Source: Eumeta japonica | Lineage: Eukaryota; Arthropoda; Insecta; Lepidoptera; Psychidae | Reading direction: 5' to 3' | DNA: 64,000 bases | Assembly: GCA_005406025.1 (NCBI GenBank) | Contig: BGZK01001436.1 | Coordinates: 62,001 to 126,000 of the forward strand | Shown here: positions 1-10,142 of the stretch, piece by piece | Layout of the letters: every line of letters begins with the position of its first letter | Position numbering within the stretch: the stretch's first letter is position 1 | The notes under the pieces: generated by a model | What the model was told of the DNA's origin: nothing | The model's database searches: none | What the model saw: the letters and a program-made list of their open reading frames with translations, nothing else | Translations under genes and position numbers: made by a program

Positions 1-121
1 TAACATTTCACTTCGATCACATAAATCGAAACAACAAACAAGCAAGTTGGGGCGTGGAGAATGCACACCGATAAACGAACGCGACCGAGCAAAGCCGAAC
101 TGTAAACATCTAGATCTGAAA

Positions 122-190
122 ATGAGCGACCCGAATGCGGGCAGACGCGTAAGGGCGGAGGTCTTTCTCAGTTGCGTTGCGTTTCCTCAG
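122..190 (+). other. possible leader exon or short upstream ORF
   Basis: The first 240 bases are richer in G and C than the DNA that follows. An ATG at 122 opens 23 codons that run to a CAG|GTATCA sequence at about 190, which could be a weak splice donor. Without splicing the frame stops a few codons later. It might be a 5' leader exon of a plus-strand gene. Nothing in the peptide is recognisable, no acceptor or promoter confirms it, and chance is a serious alternative. Confidence 0.15.
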
Positions 191-284
191 GTATCAAGAT
201 GATTAGGTTTTCCCAGTGGTAACTTTAGGTGTTTATCTAGATCAGCTTGCGGTGAAAAACAGTACATACTTTTACTACAAGGAG

Positions 285-348
285 ACAAAACTAACAATAT
301 TGTTTACGCTGAATTTACATTCAGCGTAAACAATATTGTTAGTTTTGT
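285..348. repeat. perfect inverted repeat, 30-bp arms, 4-nt loop
   Basis: Bases 285-314 and 319-348 are exact reverse complements with only ttac between them. The arms are not simple repeat: they contain 'gtttacgctgaat' and its complement. A transcript would fold into a 30-bp perfect stem. The 4-nt loop and total lack of mismatches are unlike an ordinary microRNA precursor and fit a recent fold-back or template-switch mutation. Confidence 0.97.
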
Positions 349-830
349 AAAATACGGCATTACTGCTGTATTTTATTCTAATTCATTCAATGTTCATTAT
401 GATTATGTAATAATATTTTCAACTAATTACTGCTGCGATTTCCTTCACAAGGATTTCGTTATCGCAGTAAAAAGCTTCGAGGCAGCAAAAAGCCGCGTAT
501 GTCCTTTTCCCGGTCACAGGCAGCCTCTGTATCAATTCTTGTTACAATCGATTCCGAGTCAGAGAGAGTTACATATATCTTTTTAATATTAGTAGGAATG
601 AACCTAATAGTCTAATCTTGATGAAATTTGTTATTGAGAACGCGGAGGTAGGTATTATAAATCCCAAAACACTACTTTTCAATTGCTGTAAAATATCTAA
701 ACCAGACGGAAATCAAAATCTACACGAATGAAATCGCGAGCGGCCGCTAGTTGTTTAATAAATATTAATATATAAATTCATTTCATTAAGAAACAACCTG
801 ATAGTCCAGTTTCTTTCAGCATATTCACCA

Positions 831-867
831 GCTTTACATAGCTTTACAGCAGGGAGCTATGTAAAGC
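831..867. repeat. perfect inverted repeat, 13-bp arms
   Basis: The sequence gctttacatagct at 831-843 is exactly repeated in reverse complement at 855-867, with an 11-nt spacer. Short direct repeats of the type agcag.cagggagc follow on the right, suggesting local slippage or template switching. Confidence 0.9.
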
Positions 868-3800
868 AGCAGACAGGGAGCAAGTATTATTGCAATATTA
901 ATTCAAAGATATGCAAGTATTTAATGAAATAATATTTTCTAAAAGCAGACGCGTCTGAAATACGACAAACATATATCGTAATTGAAAGGAAACTATGAAA
1001 AGCATTGCTTATAATTTATACAAAATTGTAAATCGTAAGTACTTATATATTTGCACTAAAGTACAATAAACACAAAAACCTAACAAATGTAAACGTAAAT
1101 AACGTCAAATAACTATGCAGTATGATCAAAATACACCATAAAAAAGTAAAAAAGATATTTATACACATACCGAAGCAATATAAAGAATTATGATTATTAC
1201 AGGCCCGAGTTCCCCTGTGGAACTCACACGACGCCACACGACGCCGATTAATCCCAATGATACAAATTTCAAGCTATAAAATACAAATGTAGTACTTATT
1301 AACATGTCGAGAAAATATGAGATTGACTTACATCATAATTTCATCGTATAATCTGAGCTTTTACTCTTTGAATCTATTTTTTTTTAATAAGGCATTACTG
1401 CACTTAAAAAAATGAAGTATGCGCGTTTGTACTATATAAAATATTTGTTTTATGAAATTATTAAAATACTATTATTATTATATAATTAACAATGATAAAG
1501 AATCCATTTTATTTATAAGCTCTCGTTTATTTTCTCGAAAAGTAAAAAGAGACCACAGATCTCCGCATGGTACCATTTCTACCGCTTGGCCTCTCTCGTT
1601 TCACTGAAATCATTCTATGCATGTTCCTCGGTTATGGGTGCACATCTGCTCCTTTAACATGCCGTCAATTTGACCTGCATAAGATTTTGTGGAGCGTCCC
1701 GGATTACTCAAGACTGTGACGACACTTCGTCGGCCTACATACACAAATGCAATGCAGTCATTCATTCTGACCGGACAGTTCACGAAATGACTCGTTTCTA
1801 ACACTCGCATGCTGCATTCAAAAGCATGCGGAAAAAAATTCTCTACCTGGTCCTTCCGAGAAATGACCACCTTAGCATTCATAATACATGCACACGTACT
1901 GGACGTGGATAGTGTCTTAAGATAGTTCTCTTCAACTCTCGCCCCGGAAAGATCTTTTAAACAAAATGATCTGATTTCTGGTGTTCGCTCACTTTTCTAT
2001 CAAAAGAGAAAGCGGACGTCGTTTCAGCAGACAAATTGCAGACAAGTTTTGTGTTGGACTAGCGGCGCAGAGTGAAATACACACAACGCTCATGATCGCC
2101 GAAATTGCTTTAATATAAAAAAATATTATGGTCTAATATTATGGATATAATTTTATAAATGTGAGTTAGTGAAACGGCGTGTACCTCACCCGAATAAGAA
2201 CAAAATTTGGTGTTTCTTTAATAAACATGTATTATTTTTATTATTGAATTTAATAATATTGTCGTATTAAATGTAAATCTAGATTATTTTATTCCATATT
2301 CAATGTACACGTTTCAATGCAGAAAATGTGTGTTTGTGTAAGCGAACTGTTTACAATATTTAAGATAAGCATTAAAAACTACTCATAAAATACTTTCTTT
2401 GATTATAAAACTCTTCTCAATGAAATATAATTGAAAGTAGTAAAAATGATAACATTGTGTCTTTGCTTGGAATACAACCGAATCATAATATATTCACACC
2501 ACAAATAACCATAGAAAGATTACGTCTAATGACCGCCTGTCATCAAACTTACGGAGTTTTAATAGGATTTACAAGGGGCAGACGAGCACGCGGCGGACGA
2601 TGGAGCCATCAGGAATTATACTAAATCTACGCTCCAGCACTTCTTGGGGATTTACTTTTTTCATTTTGATTTTCTTATAAATTCGTTATTTACCTCCCAC
2701 TCCCAAACTACTCGCTATAAACGTTTATAAATACATTTTTATGTTTTGCAATGTCGCTTTATTTCCATAACTCTTATTTATTATTACAACAATATTACAA
2801 GATTACTACAACGTTATACATATAATTCTAACTACGTATTTCCAAATTCGCTGGGGTCGATTCTAAACATCGAACATATATTTTCTATATAATCTTGATT
2901 TGGTATAAAACCCTGCTGAGCCAACGTTATCATACTGATTCCAATTATTTAAATCTGTACATATTACTTGTATTATGTGCACCGATCAAACAGACTCACA
3001 CCGAAGGCGTTTCGTGTACAATCAGACACGCCAACAAACGTGTTGCGTCAACTGTGAATGTAATACAATAAAAAAAGAATAAAACAAAAAAAAAATGACG
3101 ATTTACGGAAAAATTAGTCATGGACAAAATGACTAATAACCGTGAAGTTATTTTGACTAATGACTCATTTGACCACGAATTCTTTCCCGGACCTCGTCTC
3201 GCTTCTGATATGCGATAAGTCAGATGCGAGTTTAAAATGAAGAAAAGCGAGAGACGGCCGCTTTTTTGAAGTTAGCGTGCCATGGCGTTTATACATTACA
3301 AAATGTTGATTTAGACGTGTGTAGAGCGTAAGTTTCCATAAAATCGAACGAATAAGGTTCAGTAGGTACAATCAAAGACACTTCACAGCAACATCCTTCC
3401 CAGAATTAATTTAAAGAGATTATTATACATCAACACAGGCGAATTGGACAAATCTGCTAGCGTTATAAAACTTACGAAGAGTAAAAATTTGACCATCACC
3501 TTTTACGTACGCACAGCGGAGGGGTTACACCTTACCTTCTTTCTTAAAAAGACTTTTCTCAAATAAATTGAGCAATAAAAGGCACATCAAGTAGTTTTTC
3601 CACAATTTTGTAGTTTTAGTATCTATTAAGAACTTTTGTTTTTCTTGCGTCTTGTGAGCTAGTTTTTTTTTTTTTTGGCAAACTGCTGAAGCTCATTCAA
3701 TAGTGTTAAAACTCTTATATGTGAAATAACCTAAAGCATCAACTTATATAGCGTCACGGATTTTATTTTATAGAAGACAGATTCAAACAAAAACAATATA

Positions 3801-3884
3801 TTACTTCACGTCAAAAGTGACTTCACACGGACCAAAGAAAGAGTTGAGACAAAAAAATCCGTGCAATCCCTGACTGACTACGGT
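868..3884. other. AT-rich non-coding stretch
   Basis: I see no gene here apart from the unrecognised open frame at 1610-1882. A small GC-rich patch near 1196-1250 contains a short hairpin (gagttcc/ggaactc) and may be an old repeat fragment. A second patch at 2575-2640 is also richer in GC but has no readable frame. Confidence 0.6.
1610..1882 (-). CDS. unrecognised 90-codon open frame
   Basis: A minus-strand ATG at 1880-1882 opens 90 codons that end in TGA at 1610-1612. The translation has six cysteines spread along its length and mixed, not purely AT-rich, third positions, which is unusual for this AT-rich background. There is no signal peptide, membrane segment or motif I recognise, and no splice signal at either end. 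It could be a fragment of an old coding sequence, a lineage-specific small gene or chance. I do not assign a function. Confidence 0.15.
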   Translation of the reverse strand: MNAKVVISRKDQVENFFPHAFECSMRVLETSHFVNCPVRMNDCIAFVYVGRRSVVTVLSNPGRSTKSYAGQIDGMLKEQMCTHNRGTCIE

Positions 3885-4790
3885 ACCCTAAAAAAAAGGC
3901 TTCCAAGCTCCACACCGGCGCCTTCGTATCTCGACTATCCTAGCTGCGGTGGTCCCTTCGGACCGGCATCGGCAATTTGGGGTCATTTACCAAATTTACG
4001 GACCGATGGCTCCTTCGAACGACCAATTTAGCCCTACGATCGATTCAACTTTGACATATAAATGTGATCGTTTAATTTACATAGAGAATGGGCTCTCTCT
4101 ACCCACGCCGAAGTAGCTTTACAGGATAAGCCCTTTGTTTGGCCGTCGTCAAACTAGGAATATTGATGTTTTTAATTAAATTTATGACGGCCTTACCAAG
4201 TTTAATGACCCTTTGTATGTTACGGTCCGATGACAATACGGTCGAGGTTCGCTAATGAATTTTATAAACATCTCGATCCGATTTAATTATTATTTTTAGT
4301 CTTGTCCCTTCTTACGGAAAGATTAATGTTGAATTTACATATTTTTTTATATAATATCGTTTTATACAGATGTAGAACGATTTTACATTTAAAAGAACTG
4401 TATATGTCACAAAAAATAAAGAAAGGTCTATTAAAAATAAAATTAACAAGAAAATTGACAAATACCGTTATGGTTCATCATAAAATTGACGTTTGATCTT
4501 AATAGACATTTCAATTTCATTATTACACCCACGTCCATTAATTACTTTCAACCGACTAATTATTAAAGGCGATTTAATTTAATTAAGTTTCGCCTCGTCC
4601 CCGATACGGTATCCCCTTAAGCCATACCGTGTGCGGGAGTTAATTTAATGGTAATGCCAATTGCCAGAAATCAATTGACGGGCAACACCGACGCACATTC
4701 GATTAATGTTAATATCGTGGGCAGGGCTTCACAAAGCGACGCGACATAGAGGTAACGTAGCGCCTTTAATTGGTTTATACGCTTTAAAGT
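3885..4790. other. mixed-GC non-coding block with many ATTA cores
   Basis: This block differs in texture from its flanks. GC-rich phrases such as 'tgcggtggtcccttcggacc' and 'cctcgtccccgatacggtat' alternate with many TAAT/ATTA cores, including 'gatttaatttaattaag'. No frame is open for long. The pattern is typical of conserved non-coding enhancer DNA but is not proof of it. Confidence 0.25.
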
Positions 4791-7018
4791 TAGAAAATTG
4801 TTAACGTTTGCGAGTCGGTAATGTTTTAGTCGAGATTACTGGGATGCACAATGTATTCCTTTATCTGTGTGTTCAATTAAAATCGAATGCAATTGTCGCG
4901 AATAACTATAAAATTTGCATCTACACCGGCTTCATTGAAACCAAGTTATACGAACGTGCGCAAACTAAATTGCACCAGTTTCAAACTACCAAGTTTTCCC
5001 ACAAACGTTAGCTGGACGTCTTAGCGCAAATATAAATACATATCTTCATATTTCAAAGAACGTATGAGTAGAAAATAAAACAGAATACGTAAAAAAAAAG
5101 GATTAGTGGCCACCTTTTCGGTATTAACATACGCAAATCGACTGCCTAAATTCAACACCGTCATTGTCCGAACAATGGATTCGTATTATTCTTTTTAATG
5201 CATTATTGATATTTTTAATGGAACATTAATAAAAAAATGTCTTATACAAAATGCTCATAAAGTTTTCTTTCTTTTTAGAAATTTAATTCTTTTCCAAAAA
5301 CAATAAAATCCCTATTTTTTAACTCTAGTACATTCTACCCATGCAAATCACACACCTATAATAATTAGAATATCTATGAAATTTTCAAAACTTGTACCAC
5401 CACAATCATGTTAAACACGAATGGTGCAGCAATAACAATAAGTTAATAGTAATATGTGCGCGTGCGCAGACATCACCTGCCCAGCGGCGGGTGTGCCTTT
5501 TTCAAAGCCAAACATAAATCTTCCACGTGAACACGCTGCTGCGACCACGCTTTTAGGTGTCTGTTTTAATTTTCAATGGAATATCAGTTGCGAAAATTGT
5601 GTAATTACGTATTAAAATCCGTTCGATATTATATCTCAAAATCTGTAAATATTGTACCTTAGTCGTAATAGGTGAATAGCTCATTTTGTACGAGTAAGCA
5701 TTTTTAAAATGCTTTAATAAGCCAACAGATAATTTTTATAGCAAGAGTATTTAATTAGACACTAACTTAACGACATAAATTTCTGTAACAGAACAGTGAC
5801 CTAAACAAAGGCAAATTTTCAGTTTAATATTTGGAGAAAAACAACTAATACCTATCGTAGAAAAGAAATTATGAAGACGGTCATAACCCTCAGATTGTAC
5901 TGTAATTTAGGACAGAAGTATTTCTATATTCTCGCTTTCAAATTAGCAATAAATTTGACATTTTTTTCATCGGAACGACGAAATGTTGAAAAACCATCAT
6001 CAAGATCTTATTTCGTTGCCGATTAAAGCTCTCTTCGAAAACCTAATACAGTCCGTCAATTCGCTTTTCAAACTTTCTAAAATTTGTAAGTTTGCTTTAG
6101 CGCATTTTTTTAATGTCTACATAAAGCAGAGCTAAGTTCCGACCGTAATCCTCATTTTGAATATGGTTCTTATTGAAGTTTTGAAATGCTATTTCAAACT
6201 TAAATTAGCTTGTTAACGATACCAATTTTTAATTTGCACAGCCAAAAAGAAACTTTTAACAACTGGTTACATCTCGCGGGAAAACTCAAAACGATGACGT
6301 TTTATTTTATTAATTCGTCAAGTTTCATATCCTAGCTCCTTAAAAATCCGAAACAGGTCATGCGCACCCCAATCTTTGAATACGGCGCATGCTCACGGTC
6401 CAAGAGCAGTACCGTGAATCGGTCCGGCACCTTTCGGCGCACTCGCCCCTTTGTGGCGTGTTTGAGCGCTGCTTACTCATATAGAATTTGTGATAAAAGA
6501 GGCTCGGGTGTGCTTTACTGCGCTCACTTTCTTTAAGTACGCTTAGCACCGATTGTGAGAGTACGTGAATGGTCAACATTCAAAGATTTTTTTATTTTGG
6601 TAAGAAATTAAGGATTCGATTTCGTGGATTGTCAGAATGTTTACCGTCTCAATAACCCGAAATAAACCAACGTCTGTCACTTCACTAGCTAGCCCCGCTA
6701 AGTTTCGCAGTAACTATTTTTATAAATAAGAAACCATATTATAAACAACATAACTAAGCCTACTGCTTTCCAAACCTTTCCAGTGTCTTGAAGTGTAAAA
6801 GCGAAAAGATAAAAGGCGCCCAATACTAATTTATTCAACGGAGTGTTTTTTCATAAAACCAATACAAAATTTCTATCCTTCTCAACGTTTATACCTATAC
6901 ATGGCGCTGCCTACACAAAACTGTTCGAACTACTTTAACTATACACCTACCTTCGTTTAGTTTCAGGCTATATTTTTTTAAGTTAAGTATTTTTCCAGCA
7001 CACACTATCATCACTCAT
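4791..7018. other. AT-rich non-coding stretch
   Basis: No supported gene. A GC-richer patch at 6355-6560 carries a 73-codon minus-strand frame with no recognisable motif. I consider it more likely an old repeat or exon fragment than a gene. Confidence 0.55.
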
Positions 7019-7023
7019 TTACC

Positions 7024-7272
7024 TAGCCGTACAAGTGATGTACGACGTCCCAAGAACAGTTGTTCCTGCGCTGACGAGCCACACCTCGGAAACTGCACGA
7101 CTGAATGTTCCGATACATTTCTGGGGCACGCAGGCTTCCACGCCACGTACTCCCTCGTCGTCGAAACGAGCGACGATTGTCATCGCATGTGTTAACAAAA
7201 CACCATACCGACGTAGTGAAAAATTCATGCAAATAATAGACGACTTGTATAATGTTCCGACATTAGTTTGCT
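7024..7272 (-). CDS. candidate internal coding exon, identity unknown
   Basis: On the minus strand the frame is open from just after a possible acceptor (aactttag, ending at 7273) to a good donor, GCTAG|GTAAATGAG, at 7024/7023. That gives about 83 uninterrupted codons. Many codons end in G or C (GTC, GTG, GAC, ATC), unlike the surrounding AT-rich DNA, which supports real coding. The translation ends in a stretch rich in small and beta-prone residues (SAGTTVLGTSYITCTA) that could be an immunoglobulin-like strand, but I cannot confirm that. The acceptor is pyrimidine-poor, so the left boundary is uncertain. Its reading phase would not join directly to the signal-peptide exon at 46578-46783. No partner exon was found. 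Confidence 0.3.
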
Positions 7273-7821
7273 AAAGTTCATAAGATCCGCGGCCTCCAGA
7301 CATTACGTCTTAAAATTGAATGTATTTTAATCGTGCGAACCGCGTTATGAATAAATATTTAAGTTTAGTCTCCAATAACCTTCAAAATATTAATGTACTA
7401 TAATGTATATGTAAATACCACACACCTCAAACTTATTAATACACTACACGAACTGTTTAAGTTCAACTTCGAAACGTCGTCGCTCGTGACCTATATCCTT
7501 GTATACTTTAGGCTTCTGCTCACTTCTGTATACGGGCGTATCGAGTGCCCCTTACCATTTATTTTAAATACAAAATTTAACCAAATTGCCATCACAGCTG
7601 TCATCGTTATGTAGATAGAGTAATATTAAACGATAATTTGCATGAATCATTAATCTCGCACTGCGTTTTACGATTATGATAACGATAATATACCATTCTC
7701 TTAATCTGTACTTGCGTGCTGTGTACACACAGTTCCGATTACAATCCTAATAGCGATACGTTGTCTTTATAGATGATAATAACTTGCCAATAATTTATAT
7801 TGTTTGTGAATACTAAAGAGA

Positions 7822-8017
7822 CAGTGGCGGCGCTAGGCGTCGGCGACGTCGGCGACCGCCGACGGCCTCGCGCCTGAAGGGGCCTCGCAAACAAAAAAGT
7901 TTTGCCTACAAGTTATTAAAAAGAGGCCTCGCAAAAAGTTTTGCCTACAAGTTATTAAAAAGAGGCCTCGCAAACCTGATGTCGCCGACGTCCACGAGTG
8001 GTGTAGCGCCGTCACTG
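7822..8017. mobile_element. hAT-type MITE with 8-bp target site duplication
   Basis: The ends are inverted: CAGTGGCGGCGCTA on the left and the complement of CAGTGACGGCGCTA on the right (13 of 14 identical). They start with the CAG triplet typical of hAT termini. The flanking octamers are TAAAGAGA (7814-7821) and TAAACAGA (8018-8025), seven of eight matching, as expected for a hAT target duplication. At 196 bp it has no room for a transposase, so it is non-autonomous. It sits in a GC-rich block that continues to about 8430. Minus-strand open frames across it are by-products of the repeat. Confidence 0.75.
7881..7974. repeat. internal tandem duplication within the hAT MITE
   Basis: A unit beginning ggcctcgcaaa and containing gttttgcctacaagttatta is present as 44 nt (7881-7924), then 39 nt (7925-7963), then an 11-nt partial third copy. 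The second unit lacks five bases of the A-run. Confidence 0.95.
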
Positions 8018-8430
8018 TAAACAGAAGAGGAACGTTACCTCCTAACACGGGCTGGTCGCTACGAGAGGCCGACGACATCCACGACATAAACGTCTCAGCC
8101 CGATATCGCGGAATCGCATTACCATCCGTCATCGACACGGCGCGAGGCGAAACGGAAACGACACAAAAACCCCACCGCCGAATTCGAGTGACCGCAGTCT
8201 TACTAAATTGTGGAATTCACCTCCGCCAGGTAAAAAGTTAGGAATCCGAGGGCAAAAAAAAAAGGAAAAACACACGGCCCTCTGCGTGTGCCGATGGCTG
8301 CCGCCGCAGAGCGCGCGGGCGAGTCTACTATCCGGCGCCGGCGCCGATGCGACGGCCGTTTCAGCGTGTGCGCCGCCGTCGCCTTAAGAAATCGCAGTCC
8401 GTTTTCGCTGAAAATATTACAAAACCCCGA
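8018..8430. promoter_or_regulatory. CpG-rich block, possible promoter or first exon
   Basis: For about 400 bp the sequence is dense in CG dinucleotides (for example ggcgccggcgccgatgcgac near 8334), in contrast to the AT-rich surroundings. A possible plus-strand donor, GCCAG|GTAAAA, lies near 8228. Both strands carry short open frames, as GC-rich DNA does by chance. A promoter with a first exon is plausible, but no TATA, initiator or continuing exon was identified. Confidence 0.3.
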
Positions 8431-8920
8431 ATACGTCATTCCTTATAAAGTTTCATTGTTTTGCAACCGGTAAATTTCATTCTTCACGCCGCTTTATTTG
8501 CATTCGTTTTAGTTGGAGTTTTTTTTTTTTTTCTGAATCGCTTAACTAAATTTGCTTCTGTTCGGTTTGATCGGTTGACTTAAAATGTTGATTTAGAGGT
8601 ATGTCAATAAAATTCATAAAAAGATAGCAACCGTCTAGAAAAGAAGATTAGGTTCATAAGTAAATATACAAAATCTCAGCTGTAAACGACTACATACGAC
8701 TGCCAAACCTTTAGTTAAGAATAATATTCCCGATCACGAATTTAAAAACAAAATCTGGTCTACTCACGAGAGTTGCAGGGAAAGGTTATTTGAGTATCGA
8801 AGAAGCAAAGAGAAATGTGTAGGTGTAGGCAACAAAATAAAACAACCGATACATTACTTATTCACCGTGTATGAAGTTGAATTGAGCCATTCACATCGTG
8901 AACTGACTGACGATAGACTG

Positions 8921-9173
8921 ACAGCGGTGTGCTTCAAACTCTACTTTGAAATAATTAACTGTTAAAGTTAAAAACTAAACACGCCAAAATAAGTTGTTTT
9001 AACTTACAATCGGCAGTTGACTAAATTAGTCTTAGTTATTGAGATTTGTGACATCATATTAATGTCAAAAATGCAAACATCTCTAAGATTACCTATATAT
9101 TGACATGTTTAGTTTTTAATTTTAACAATCAGCAGTTAATTATTGCAAAGGAGAGTTTGAAACATACAGCTGT
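8921..9173. mobile_element. palindromic MITE with about 65-bp terminal inverted repeats
   Basis: The left end ACAGCGGTGTGCTTCAAACT through about 8983 pairs with the complement of the right end from about 9110 to 9173 (ACAGCTGTATGTTTCAAACT when reversed). There are scattered mismatches and small indels. Shared core blocks include ttcaaactct, aataattaactg and aaaaactaaaca. The centre holds no coding capacity. A clean target duplication is not readable, so the superfamily is open. Confidence 0.75.
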
Positions 9174-9645
9174 GACAATGGACACCGATCTAGAACTCGA
9201 GGTCGACAAGTGTCACTGTAGTAAGATAAAGTAATATACATTGCATGCAAAAACTGCCACACAAAGAAAAATAGAGATTAATAGTTTTCACCTAATAATT
9301 AAAATTGATTCAATTATTTTTTTAAAGATCATTAGTATAACTGCTCAATATTATTACCATAATTTAAATAAATGTTTTTAAACTGAACCATACAGTTGTT
9401 CAAATATAATGTATTCTTAATATTCCTTACGGTATAAATTAACCTTTAACGCTGACATTATTATTCCCAATCTTGTTTACTATGTATTTTTGGTTTTCGT
9501 GTGAGCTGTACAAATTTGCTATTTTTCATTTTATACACTTCAAAACACCGGTCTAGTGTATTTCATAAAATATAGCATTGAAATATGTGAAAACCATTAT
9601 CTGTTTTTATTAATATTTTGGTAATTTTAAATAAAATTTGTGATA

Positions 9646-9868
9646 ATTAGTAATATATGTGACAGATGAAAAAATTTTTTGGATAGAGTTTGCGTAAAAT
9701 CCGTCCATGATGAGCGTCTACGCCCCGAAAACACTACAAAAATAAAACTACGGAAATAAATAAAAATACCAAGTTCAAATCAACCACACCCATAGTTTCG
9801 GAGATCTCGTGATGAGTCCAGTCAGTCGGCGGTATTTCGCTTTTACATATATACAGATTTGTTCGTTT
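9646..9868 (+). repeat. dispersed LINE-tail-like repeat, copy 1
   Basis: It shares a series of blocks with 15676-15888: gatgaaaa.attttttggata, tgcgtaaaat, accaagttca, then tcggagatctcgtgatgagt and a cagtcagtc tail. The blocks are in the same order and spacing. The motif order resembles the 3' tails of insect non-LTR elements. It ends just before the candidate acceptor at 9871. Confidence 0.7.
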
Positions 9869-9871
9869 CAG

Positions 9872-9972
9872 GCCATGGACCTCCAATGTTGGACGTGGGC
9901 CTCCTCAGTTACATTTCCACGGCGTACGATCGCGGGCCATCACCTGTAACCCACGGCGGTCGCCGGCCTTGA
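9872..9972 (+). CDS. candidate terminal coding exon, identity unknown
   Basis: A pyrimidine-rich acceptor, tttgttcgtttcag, ends at 9871. The sequence after it switches abruptly from AT-rich to GC-rich. In the frame starting at 9874 there are 32 codons with GC-ending usage, reading HGPPMLDVGLLSYISTAYDR and then a proline/glycine/arginine-rich tail, followed by TGA at 9970-9972. The next frame is also open, for 36 codons to TAG at 9981, so the frame is uncertain. I do not recognise the peptide. A GC-rich segment with strong inverted repeats follows, which would be the 3' UTR. No upstream partner exon was found. Confidence 0.3.
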
Positions 9973-10008
9973 CCGGGTCGTAGGCGGCCCGGCGGGGGGC
10001 CGTCCCAC

Positions 10009-10072
10009 GCGGTTCTCGAGCGGTGACCAGAACCGCATTTCTTAATACCTTTCAGGTTATCGCTCGAGAACC
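10009..10072 (+). other. two mutually exclusive stem-loops sharing one arm
   Basis: The segment gcggttctcgagcg (10009-10022) can pair through gcggttct with agaaccgc at 10029-10036. Alternatively it can pair through ggttctcgagcg with cgctcgagaacc at 10061-10072. Both pairings are perfect and cannot form together. If 9872-9972 is a real terminal exon, this lies in its 3' UTR. Confidence 0.6.
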
Positions 10073-10142
10073 TTTCTTCTCCAACGGTTCTAGGTTCTGA
10101 GAGCGCCGTGGCCTGCTCGTTGCCACTTCAACTTGTGATTAT

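Noticed and set aside
7833..8138. 101-codon minus-strand frame with an internal repeated LITCRQNF phrase
   Set aside because: It is the translation of the hAT MITE and its internal duplication.
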